Part shown: piece after piece, positions 49,901 through 61,900 of the stretch
Layout: each line of letters opens with the position of its first letter
How positions within the stretch are numbered: the stretch's first letter is position 1
Source: Hirudo medicinalis
Lineage: Eukaryota; Annelida; Clitellata; Hirudinida; Hirudinidae
Length of the DNA: 64,000 nt
Assembly: GCA_011800805.1 (NCBI GenBank)
Contig: MPNW01000312.1
Location: 43,330 to 107,329 of the forward strand
Direction: 5' to 3'
Notes under the pieces: model-generated
Seen by the model: the letters and a program-made list of their open reading frames with translations, nothing else
What the model was told of the DNA's origin: nothing
The model's database searches: none
Position numbers and translations under genes: made by a program

Positions 49901-52900
49901 TTATATAGCTTATCGATTGACTTGCAGCATATGCGAGCCACACAAAGGGAATCACCTTATCAGACTTACATCAAGTTAAAAAAAAATTTTGTTTCTTTCA
50001 GTGCAATTAATAAGCATGTGCATGTATATATTATATTGCATGTGCAGATTAATGCCCAATTTATTGTTCTTCAAAGTGAAATACTTTGAGACTTTCTTCA
50101 ATTCTGAAATCTCTGCCATGGAGAAGGTTGAGATAGTGATAATGAATCGTTAATCAGTTCTGACTTTGAATTTTTTTAAACAATTTATTAAACATAAACA
50201 TAATATACATTCAAACAATCTGTCGTTCTCATAAGCCAGCATCCTTGCTTTCAACTGGATGCTTGTGTTATTGATACTCATTGGCTTTGTTTCTTTTATT
50301 TCAGGACCCACTGCTTTAAATCCATTTCTAATTTTGGTCATTTCGCAGTTGATCCTTGACGTGAACACTTTCTCGGATTTAGTTTGTCAAGCATGCATTC
50401 CTTCTTTCTCCATTCGCAGACAGGCACTTCATTAATATTGAACTCCCTCGCTTCTGCCCTGTTGCCTATTTCTTTTGCTCTCAAAACTTTAAGTTTGAAA
50501 GCTGCATTTTATGACTTACATTTATCAGCCATTCTCTTAAGTTAATGACACTGCTATTTAAAACAAAAACACTTCTATCTATCTATTGCTTCAAGCATCA
50601 ACCACTCAGGAAGATGATTGCCAATGGAATACTGTTTTTTTGTTACCTTTTATATTTAATTGTTTTGTATATTTGAAATTGCTTCAATTAAACATTTTTA
50701 ATTTATGTCAATTTTAATTTAAAATCTCTCCATTTGTTCATCCTTTGTGTAATGTCAGACACCTAGCATAATGCATTAATAATTCTCATTGAATTTGAAC
50801 TCTCAATGAGCATGGTGATCAAATAAAAATATATTTAGGTGATTATTTATTAAATATCTGTAGGTCAGAAAAATAATGTGTATATTTGGGGGTTCCAACA
50901 TATTGGAGCTGGTTATGACAACTGAGAAGAACATGGCGGAAGATCTGACAGTTGGAGGACATTTTTGGGCAAGTGATCACCAAATAGTCAGTTGGACCAT
51001 ACCTATTGGAAAGGAAAAGGCGAGCGAGGGAAGTAATACATTTTATAATTTCTTTAAGGCTGACTAAGACATAATAAGAAAAGCATTAACTGAGGTTGAG
51101 CTAATAGGAAAACAGTAGAAACTAATGTGGAGAAATCATGGGAGATTAAGGGAGAGTCAAATAGCATAGTATTCAAAAAGTATGTTCCACAGCAAAACAG
51201 GGCATAGAAGAAACGACCACAGATCACCAGAGAAGTAATCAAGGCTAAAAGGGCAAAATATAATTGAGAGAAACATGCTCTGGATGGCTACCTGTTCAGA
51301 GTGGTGTTCCACAAGGATCTGTACTAGGTCCCTTACTTTTTTGTGTCTACATTAATGATCTTGATCCTCCTGGATTTTCCTTTAACTGACATAGAACTCA
51401 ACCAACTTGATCCAACTTCTGTTAATGAGGTGGTGATGCTGTAGACCCATCTCAAATCTCAGTGTAATATCTAAGCTTCTAGAGTGTCTTGTGCTGAGAT
51501 GGCTTGTTAATTACCTTGATTGCAATGTATTGCTTCCAGCAAACCAATCTGCTTACCATCGACATCATTCCACTGAAACAGCAGTTCTGAAGGTTGTCTC
51601 GGATATTCTTAGTGCTGTTGATCTTGGCAGTGTTTCTCTACTCCTCCTCCTGGACATGTCTGTGGCATTTGACCATGGACCATGGGATACTTCTAAACAG
51701 ATTGGAAAAATCATTCGGAGTACATCAGGCGGCACTTGGATGGGTCAGATCTTACTTTACTGGTAGAAAACAAAAAATATTGTCAATGACATAGATGGCC
51801 ATGACATGGTTACTGAGGGCATCTCAACTGGCGTTCCACAGGGCTCAGTCCTTGGGTCATTATTCTTTTCTCTATATGTGACAGATGTAGAGCAACTTGT
51901 CAAGCAATATGCTGATGACATTCAAATATATGGTTATTCCAAACCAGAGGAAATTATACGCCTTGTTCAGCAGACTGTTGAGTGCTTCTGTGCTGCTTGG
52001 GCGTCTTCTAACAGGCTCCATCTCAACTCAAGCAAAACATATGCAATATGGTTCAGTACTGACTCCAAGTGACACCTTATCCCCACAATACCATTGCATC
52101 TTAACAGAGCTGTTGTTGTTCCATCGGAGACAGTTCGAAATCTTGGGGCCTATTTGGATTCGGGCTTGACAATGGATGAGCATGCAAAAAGGGTGTCTGC
52201 AGGCTGCTATGCAACACTTTGTGTTCTCAGAGAAGCAAAGCCATTCATCCCGCACAACACCTTCATTACCCTGGTAGTGCAATTCATTCTGACAAAACTT
52301 GGTTACTGCAACTCTTTGCTTATAAATGTCAGTGGCAGGACTCTCCATCACTACCAGGACGTGTTGAACGCAGCGGCAAGGCTTATCTCTGGATCCATGA
52401 CCTCCGAGCCACATCACGCTGGCTCAAAATACCCTACAGGATATCATATAAAATTTCTTCAATAATATATAAAGTTATATCCTACGATGCAACAAAATAT
52501 CTCTCCTCTACACTGGCCAAAACAACAACAATAGCTGAGCATCCCTTCCCTCTTCATGTCATCTCATGTTCCTAGTCCTGAAGTCCCACAGTGTCATGTA
52601 AAATGACCACTCCTTCTACATCAGTGGTCCTAGAACATNNNNNNNNNNNNNNNNNNNNNNNNNNNNNNNNNNNNNNNNNNNNNNNNNNNNNNNNNNNNNN
52701 NNNNNNNNNNNNNNNNNNNNNNNNNNNNNNNNNNNNNNNNNNNNNNNNNNNNNNNNNNNNNNNNNNNNNNNNNNNNNNNNNNNNNNNNNNNNNNNNNNNN
52801 NNNNNNNNNNNNNNNNNNNNNNNNNNNNNNNNNNNNNNNNNNNNNNNNNNNNNNNNNNNNNNNNNNNNNNNNNNNNNNNNNNNNNNNNNNNNNNNNNNNN

Positions 52901-55900
52901 NNNNNNNNNNNNNNNNNNNNNNNNNNNNACAACAATAGCTGAGCATCCCTTCCCTCTTCATGTCATCTCATGTTCCTAGTCCTGAAGTCCCACAGTGTCA
53001 TGTAAAATGACCACTCCTTCTACATCAGTGGTCCTAGAACATGGAATGCCCTCCCATTCATATTCAAGCTGCCCCCACACCTGAGCTCTTTGGAGCTCAA
53101 CTAAAGACTTATTTTTTTGATGAATGCTATTCATAACAAAATTACACTAGCCTACTTTTTATGTTTAATTCACATGTTTTTAATTTTAATTAATATTATT
53201 TATTTTTATTTCTGTATTTACTTATTCACTTGATTTTTTTTTGATTTTTTTTTTTATTCGACTGCCTTCTGACTGCTCTGGTTTGTTATAGTGCCTTGAC
53301 ATCCTAGGATATATAAGGCACTTTAAATATTGGCTGATTGAATTTGAATTTGATGATGGAATATCATCTAAAATACCTAAATAAATTATGTAATTACATA
53401 ATTCGTCACAGGAGCGGAAGATGCTATTTAATGTGAATAAGTGCTCAGTCATATGGGAAGTAGAAATAGAATGGTAGAATATGAATTTGGGGACAGGTGT
53501 TAAACCATTCAGAAAAAGAGATCTCGGAGTGATTATGCACAAGAATGGAAGATCAACTATACAATATGCAGAAGTTGCCAAGAAAGCAAACATGGTATTA
53601 GGTATGATAAACAGGGCAGTGCTCAGCAGGAAAAAATTGATTATATTAAAGTTATATAAAGCATTGGAAGAGACCCCATACTGCATACAAGTATGGAACC
53701 CACACTTAAAGAAGGACATAGAAACTTTGGTAGAGGTGCAAATAAGAGCAACAAGAATGATTAAGGATCTAGGAAATTTGAGCTATGAGTAGAGATTAAG
53801 AAGGTGCAAATTAACAAACCTAGAAATAAGTAGAAGCAGAGGTGATCTCATAGTAACGTTCAAGATATTAACGGGAAGAGAAGATTTACCGCCTGAAAAT
53901 TTCTTTGAGGCCACCAAAAGCAGTTCCACAAGAGGGCATGAATGTATGCTGTACAGGAAAGCAATAGGTACTCTGAAGAATAATTACTTCAGCACGAGAG
54001 TAGTTAATCTGTGGAACAAGCTTGATGAGGAGACAATATATTCACATTCAGTGGAANGTACTCTGAAGAATAATTACTTCAGCACGAGAGTAGTTAATCT
54101 GTGGAACAAGCTTGATGAGGAGACAATATATTCACATTCAGTGGAACTATTTAAAATAGGACTATCAAAATTTGGATATTGAATTAAAAAGGAGACATTA
54201 CTTAAGTCTACTTAAACCACTATAAATTAATGTTGATTATATTGGTGCATGTTTTACAGATTCTTGTTTACATAAATCGTAATCTGTGCGTTAATTTTGT
54301 GAATATGGTAATCACACTTAGCATTACATCAGCGCATGAAGCTCGAATGCTTACCCACAGTGAACTTGAGTGAAACAGGAAAATACACCATCTTCTTGTG
54401 TTGAGTGGTGCACACAAGAAGTTTTGGTCCCAAGTTCTGAAGAATAAGCCCCGATTACTTCATTTTGTGTGTCTTGTTTCATTTAAAAAAGCAATTTCAA
54501 AAATGGTGTTATCTGCATATCAACAATAAGATCTTGGTTGGTTACGCAGCTCGATATTTGATATATCGATATTTTTACAGATGATTAATATAATTGATAT
54601 TTTTTTAAAATATCTGCAACTTTAATTTAAACAATTTTTAAGCAAACATCTGAGAAATTTAAGAAAGTCAATTTCATTGATCAGACTTCTGAAGAAATTC
54701 TAACATGACTATATCATCAAGGGGTATGAGTTTCTCCAACTAATTGCTCTCTGGAATCCATCCCTTTCTCCAATTTTGTCTTATCATTTAAATTTTTTTC
54801 TGGTATGATTTTTTTTTGTTGACTTATGGAATGTTCAAATGAATTTTGTACATGATTGTAAGTGATGATTGTTGTCTACAACAAGGAGATGTTGAACCAT
54901 TTTGGTTTTAAAAATTTTCTTACACTGACTAATCTTATATTTTGTGGAGTCCACCATGTTTGGTTTTGGATAGTGTCTTGTATTGGCATCAGGGCCATTC
55001 AAAAATAATGTTAAATTTATTCTTCTCTCATATCATTTTACAAATTTTTTATTTAAATAATTTGTTGTTTATGTTTTTAATATTTATTGAATTCTTACTC
55101 AGGCCCACATGCCTAATGCCAAGATCATTATTGTTGGGACATTTTTAGACTGTCTAACAGAAGGAAGAGACATTCTTGAAAATATCAAAACTTCGATAAC
55201 AGATAAGTATTTTGTAAAGGCTGGGTTTCCTAGAATATTAGATATAATCTTTGTATCAAATGTTAAAGAAAGGGAAGGAATGAATTTGCTCAAAAGTTCA
55301 ATTCTGACTGCCTTTCATAAATTTAACATAGGCCTTTCTTCTGATCACCCAGAGACAAATGGTGTGCTGTGCAGGAAATTTCCTGTGGAATATTTAGAGT
55401 TAGCAAAATTAATCATTAAAACCAGAGACATCAGAAGACTTAATGGCATGTGTCCGATATTGAGTGAGAAAGAATTTAAAGGGTTAATTAAAGAAATTAA
55501 AAGCAACATGTTAAACACTAAAGAAGATATTGATTTAGGTTCAATTTATGAACGTTTTTTTACCTATATAAATCTAGAAATGTTCTTATTTGATATTATT
55601 CTTTATACTTTAGCTGAACAATTTTTGGAAAGTGGAAGATTTATTGTTCATTTTCCAAAATGCTTTGGAATGCTATCTAATTGGTATTTCATAGATGTCC
55701 AATGGCTGGGGAATATTTTATTAGAAGAACAAAACTTTAAAGTTATAAACTTTTATACACATCAAATTTCCAGTTTAACTGTTGGATTTATTAAAATTCA
55801 CTATTCCAGGATAACAATAATATGTTATGCAGTAGTACTATAAGTGAACAGAATTTAAGATGTGTGCTTGATTTCAAAATATCTGCCCATCACAGCACTT

Positions 55901-58900
55901 TTTCCATTGAGGAGGAAACTAGACTTCTGGAGGCCTTTGGGATAATATACAAATTATTTGATGACAGGTATGTTGGAGCAGCTTTCACTTTTGATACAAA
56001 ATGATTATTCCATTTTATTTCAGCTATCTTATATCACAACAAGTTCCTGTTGAATGTCTTGTAATGAACAACATGCAACAAAAGTCAAAAAAGATGAGAT
56101 TTACCAGATATTACAGAATGAACAATGTTCCTGGAGGTTTTTTCAAAAATCTTCTTGTTCGGCTTATTGGATGGTTCCAAGCTTCCCAGCATGGTCTGGA
56201 TGTGAATCATTTAAGGAGCACTTTCAAAGGATTTAAGTTTGACAATTCTCAATTTATAACAGATTTATGAAATTGATTTGACAAAATTTATTTTTATTAT
56301 GCAGTTCTTTTACAAATATATCTTATTGGCAAAAAGGCTTCATTCTGGAATCTGAGACTTGTTATCTGAAAGTTGAAGTCATCTCTTCTTCAATTTATAT
56401 GCTGGGCTCTTTTCCATTTCATGGCCTCTTTATTAGTGCAACAGAGACAGAACAGGCTGAGGATCCAGTTGATCTTCAAAATATATTTTGTTCAGCTATT
56501 GACTTAACAAATGACTTAATTGATCAATGCTATCCAGGCAAGGCTATTTCACTTGATTTGATATACTTGCGATTTAGCAATGTTATAATGGGGAAAAAAT
56601 ATCTTTAATTTTTGAAAGTTTTATATATATTTTATATATATTTTTTTTTCGAAACTCTTGATGGAGCCTTCTGACAGAGATCTTCAGATGATTGGCCCCT
56701 TTGATGAACGTTTCGGCCCTGCATCCTTATGCTCGGGCTGGGCTGCATAAGGTGATCAGACGGATGTCCATGTCAGCTTGTTCTTCATTCATATCAACAT
56801 ACTCTCGCAACATACCCTCAACAATTAACGGACTGTCCGCTCGATACAAACTAAGACGAACAATTTTACATACGAAATTGCCACAAAATTTAAGAAAATC
56901 TGCGAGAGCTCCGCTGTCCGAGAAACATCACTACAAACTCTACTGCAGCGCCTCCTATATTCCATTGGCATTACAGTTGTCCAGGTCTCTCTTCTTTAAC
57001 TCCCTTCTGATGTTCCCGTTGTGGTGGAATGAGCCAGGACCCTCTATGAGACTGGCATTCCATGCTTTACCTTGACTTTGAAGTCTTACTTCTGGTCCTT
57101 CATCGTCCAAATCCAGCGAGATGCTGACTCTGCAGCCTCAGACAGTTCTTTGACGAAATGTTTTGTCTGTCTGTTGGAAAGGCCTATCGCTCTGAGAAAG
57201 GTGTACATGGACCTGCCTCTAGTGACAGTGATGAAAGCATTGTCACTCAGGTGAGCAAACGAAGCAAGGCCTTGAGTGACATCCAGATTAACATCAGAAA
57301 CAAATCCATGTCAGAAGAAAATGGTGATACATTGTAACTACATGTGTTGCCTTTGTCGCAATTTTAGAATTGCTCTTCTACGTTTTATCTTTCATGTTAT
57401 ATTTTAGTTTCATTCATATAATCAAATATTTGGCATTTGTATTTTAAATTTTAATTTCACTTTTAAATATTCTTGTAACTGTTACTTTAAACTAGACAAT
57501 AATGTATATATTTTACCTTCTGAGCTTCAAAAGATCCATAACATATTTTCATTATTGAGTTTGAATTGTCTTGTGTGAGATAATTGATTTTTGAAATTGC
57601 TATCCATTGCTCTAACTGAAACCTGGCTTCCTCCTGATAAGGAGGATTATGCTTTAATTTTTCTTGTTTTAATGTGGGAAAAATCGGTGGAGGGGTTGTT
57701 TTCTATATTTCTGATAAGATTTGCTTTAGGCACATCAATGTTGACTCTTGGAATATTCAAATTACTTCTTTTGAATTGCTTTTATATTATAATTTTTTCT
57801 CCTAAATCCTTTGACATTAGTTTGGGTTAGGGTGCCACTCGAAGTTTATGCTAAACATTTTTTTTATAATTTTATAATCAACTTAAACTTTATGTATTTT
57901 TTGTTAATTTTTATTTTTTTTCCTTTACTTTGTAATGCTCTGAGGTGGATAAGTAACAGAGTAAAAGTATTTCTGAAAATCTTACTTCGTTACAAGTAAA
58001 AAGTATTTTGGCTGTACTTCTGTAGCGCATTAATTTGCAACGTTACTGAGCAATTTTAATCGGTAATTGGCATCGCACTTGTTTTTATTCTCTCAAACAC
58101 AAAAATATATTTAACTAATTTAATTAATCCTAACTTCATGTTTACATTTGTGCAGGAATGCTTGATGAAAGCTTTATGAACATTTTTGCATCATGTTCTC
58201 ACTGTCAGAAGGAAAGCCAAAACTTGTGCTTGATCGACATATTTACTTGTATTAAAGTTATTTTGACTGCCAAAAATTCCTCCAATTTGTTCATTTCATG
58301 CCCCAATAAACCAAGTAGAAAGATACCTCTGAATTGTTTAGTTCCTGATCTTCTTTTGTGTGATCTTCCTCCAAAATATCAACTGAGGGCCAGTGAGGTT
58401 TCATACAATGATAGGGAAGATATCCTTGGTCAGGGAGGAGAGGGCATCGTATTTAAAGGTGTCATGAGAGGCATGGTTGTGGCTGTGAAGCAAAATGATA
58501 TCATGATGAATTATTACATGAAATCTTCTAAGTGTTTTTTTGAAGAAGTCTCAGAAGAACTTTGGAAACTAAAAGTACTTATTGCAGCTTACATCTTGGA
58601 AGGGAATCAATAATTTAGCATTTGTGATGCTTTTCAGATTTTGTGTGCTTTCAACAACTATAGACACGAAGCTGTCATACTTGCAAAACTAAAACACCCA
58701 TGCATTATATCATTACTTGGGGTTTATGCCCCATCTCTTACTTATGTAATGGAGCTATGTCCTATTGAATCACTCAGATCAGTTTTGGATACTTGCTTCA
58801 GTGATATTGTTTTTTTTATTAAGTACAAGATTTGTTTTCAGGTAAACTTGAATTTGTTATTGATTTTATTATTAAAACAACCTTCTTTTTTATAGATTAT

Positions 58901-61900
58901 TTCAGCTCTTAAATATTTTCATGGCCAAAAATTAGTTTATAAAGACATGAAGCCTGAAAATATTTTGGTCTGGAGTCTCTCAAAAGATGATGTGATTGCA
59001 ATAAAATTATCAGATTATGGTCTTACAAAGAGATTATTTTCATCTGGCATAAAAGGTATTGAGGGAACTTCTGGCTATCAAGCTCCTGAAATCTGGCTCA
59101 ACAAATCATACAATGAAAAAGTGTGTTAATTAAATTAATAATTTAAGAAAAGCGTTACAACCAAATTGAGAAATGAAATAAATTTGTGACAATATCAAGA
59201 AATATTTGTCATTGCAGGTAGACATTTTTGCCTTTGCTATGGTAACTTATGAATTATTCACTGGTGACAAAAGTTTCTTGGAAGATTCTTCATTGACTGC
59301 GAACCGAAAAATTCAACAAGGAAATCGTCCATCTGTAAGTACCAGAAATGAACTTAAAAATACGTTTACCTACATGAAACCATAATAACAGGGCATATTA
59401 ATAATATTATTAACGAGGCATCTACTTACATGCGCATTCACAAAAGCTGATATCCAGCTCCCTTCACGGGACTGCTTCAGCAGTTTTCAGTGCATGGAAA
59501 CACATTATGAGAACAGGTGGCCCTTATTGTCAGAGTTTTAAAATTTCATTGTCTGATCCACTTTGAGTTCCTGAGTTCCAGTTTATATAATAATAATTCA
59601 GGTCAAACATGAGCAGGATTGGACAATATTTAGAGGTTGCTCAACAAGGTTTAAATTTCCTGAAAATATCAAAATATCAATGTCACAACTGGAGAAACTG
59701 AGCTGACATTCTCATGATCAAGGTTTCAGATGCAATTGTAAAATGCCATGCAATGAGTGACCATGCAGAAAAAGAGCAAACTAGCTCCAAGATGCCTCAA
59801 AGTTTGGCTGATTCAAGAGCAAAGAACAGCTGCTCTCATCATGCAATCAAACATGACCAGCAAAGTTTTTGAATGCATAAACAAAATCCACCTTAATGCA
59901 TAATTAGTTAGTGCAACAAAGCCAAGATTTTGCTTATTTTCTCATTTTAATATTTCCTCATTTATATATATCATTCAATTTCCTTGCCATACCATTCAAC
60001 ATAAGAAGCTTTACATAGACTTCAAAATATAATAAATATTTTTTTGTGGGACTCAGCAATCATGGAATGATAAATCTCAATAGGCTTACCCAACCCCATC
60101 ATCCATGACAGATGATGACTGATGACTTACAATACTTACAAAGGTTCCAAAAAATGAATGCAAGGAATCAAAGATAGAAATTAACTGAATATGGTTACCA
60201 TGGTTGTCCAAACAGTTGTGAGAGTGTTCAGAATCTTGAGGAACGACTTCACAAAGGTATTAGAGTTGATTCCAGTACACCCTAAAATCATAGAGATTAA
60301 AAAACTTGTTTGGCTGCCCATTTTCTCCAAAGGTGATTGCTTTAATTGCTGAGAGCACTGACTGTGCTCAAGATTTATAAATTATCAGCTGAGAAAATGA
60401 GAGAAATTGAAGACACTAATATTAATGTTAGCAATAATTTGTTTGTTTACACATTCCCTTATCAAAAAGTAAGAGGTCATTTTCCTCTTTGTTTGAGCTT
60501 AAATAAATAAAAAAAAATAAACAATGGTAATAATAATGTGCAATGATGTCAGAATTATATCAGTTGACAGCTCATAAAATTATATAAAGTATGGCAGAGT
60601 CAGATGAGGATGCTCAAGCAAGCCATTAAGTAAATCTTCAAAGAAACAAAAATGCATGATGGAACAAAGTAACAATATATTTACCATACTGAGGCAATAT
60701 TTCACTATAGACAAAGATTGAAGTTCCTAAAGCTTCTTTCTTCAGTTTATCAAAGGAGGAGAAACAACTTGATTATGATGTCCAACCTGAATCATGGATT
60801 TGTGCTCAATGTTGCTTGCCCTGCAATAATGTCTGGATTGTCTGGATGAAAGAACAAGACCTGAAATTGTCAGCCATAGTGGCCCAAATGGATTGTTGTA
60901 ATTTTTTGTAATAGGGTGGTTCTATGCTAGAACTCCCTTCCACAGAGTGGTAATAACCAAAATAATTCTTAGATTGCTTGTAGGTGATTTTTTTGGAGTC
61001 AGGATTTAAGGCAGTTGATTTTGTAGTTAGGTTATTTGTGGGTTTTGTTGCTTTGATTTTGATTTTTCTATTATGATGTTCTGACAGACGGTTTGCCCAT
61101 GCTGGTAATTAATTAATATCAAGTACTTTTCTAGCTTTTTTCAATAACTTTTGGGAATCTTGTGAATACATTAGCTCATTAATTGGACACTTCCCCTAGT
61201 GCTGTTTAACAGCAAGAAATTGACAAGATTCCATTTGTTGAATGCTCTGCAATTTGAATATTTAGAGCTAAACTGCTTCAATTAACGTTAAAGTGCTTAC
61301 CAGATTTATGTGTTTTTTTTTTTTAAATTACAGACTGCTTCAGAAATAAGTCTACAGCCAAAAGTACATAGTCTCATAACAAGATGTTGGGCTCAAGAAC
61401 CTGGTGAAAGGCCAGATGCTCAAGAACTTGAAAGGATGTTGATAGATTTGAGCTTTGTTATGCTTGAAAACGTTGTTCCTCTGCATGAACATGGTATCAT
61501 GGGTTCCCTTTCAGTTATATGCAATGATCAGAATGTGAGTGTTTAACTAAGTTAATATCTTTTAAGGTCGATGCTTGAGCTTTGTCCCTCGATATTACAT
61601 TTATTATCTCAAAAAATTTGATCAAATATTCAATAACCATTTTTGTTCCACTTAAAAAGTTCCAGTAAGATGTAGTACATATCTTGAACCTCTTTCCCCT
61701 AAGTGTTTTAATTTGTAGATGAATTCAACAAAGTAATACTTTTAAGCAATAGATTTTTGCTAATGCTACATAAGTTTCAAAGTACCCAACCCTGCTTGCA
61801 GTAAAGTTTCTCATGTGCTCATGATTGTTCCCTCTTCAAGAGCATGATACAGTAACAGAGTCAGGCTCTAAAACAATTAATCTGGTATCAGATCATTGAT

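Larger units (their letters stand above)
50870..54190 (+). pseudogene. Rex1/CR1-like LINE (element A), interrupted by a second LINE
   Basis: Left part 50876-51365: end of endonuclease ([21 protein letters not shown]) and RT block [20 protein letters not shown]. Right part from 53350: [10 protein letters not shown], then WQ-less [10 protein letters not shown] (about 53421), [96 protein letters not shown]. This is the complete RT thumb-to-C-terminus order of these LINEs. Stops and frameshifts throughout; the catalytic FADD segment is missing at the right border. An 89-base assembly duplication lies at 53968-54146. Confidence 0.85.
49149..55102. other. LRRK1 intron 12, 5.95 kb, mostly LINE sequence
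   Basis: Splits the Roc domain between the switch II/beta3 region and the VGTFLD motif. Contains a SINE fragment, a copy of the MITE interior, two nested LINEs (50870-54190) and an assembly gap. The stretches 49990-50860 and 54190-55100 show no feature I recognise. Confidence 0.85.
56538..58155. other. LRRK1 intron 16, GC-AG type, with repeats
   Basis: The donor is G|GCAAGG and the acceptor TGTGCAG|GA. It contains the complement of the GGGCCGAAACG repeat and a LINE endonuclease fragment; 56780-57590 shows broken, GC-richer sequence probably derived from LINEs but not assignable. Confidence 0.75.

Noticed and set aside
55103..55843. A single long COR exon ending at 55843
   Set aside because: The last part ([11 protein letters not shown] and onward) is intronic by phase and homology: a 68-nt GT-AG intron (55742-55809) joins EEQNFK to DNNNMLC in frame.
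57831..58155. Extra LRRK1 exon between COR and kinase
   Set aside because: No open frame with acceptor and donor of fitting phase; the exon at 58156 joins the exon ending 56537 directly via a GC-AG intron.
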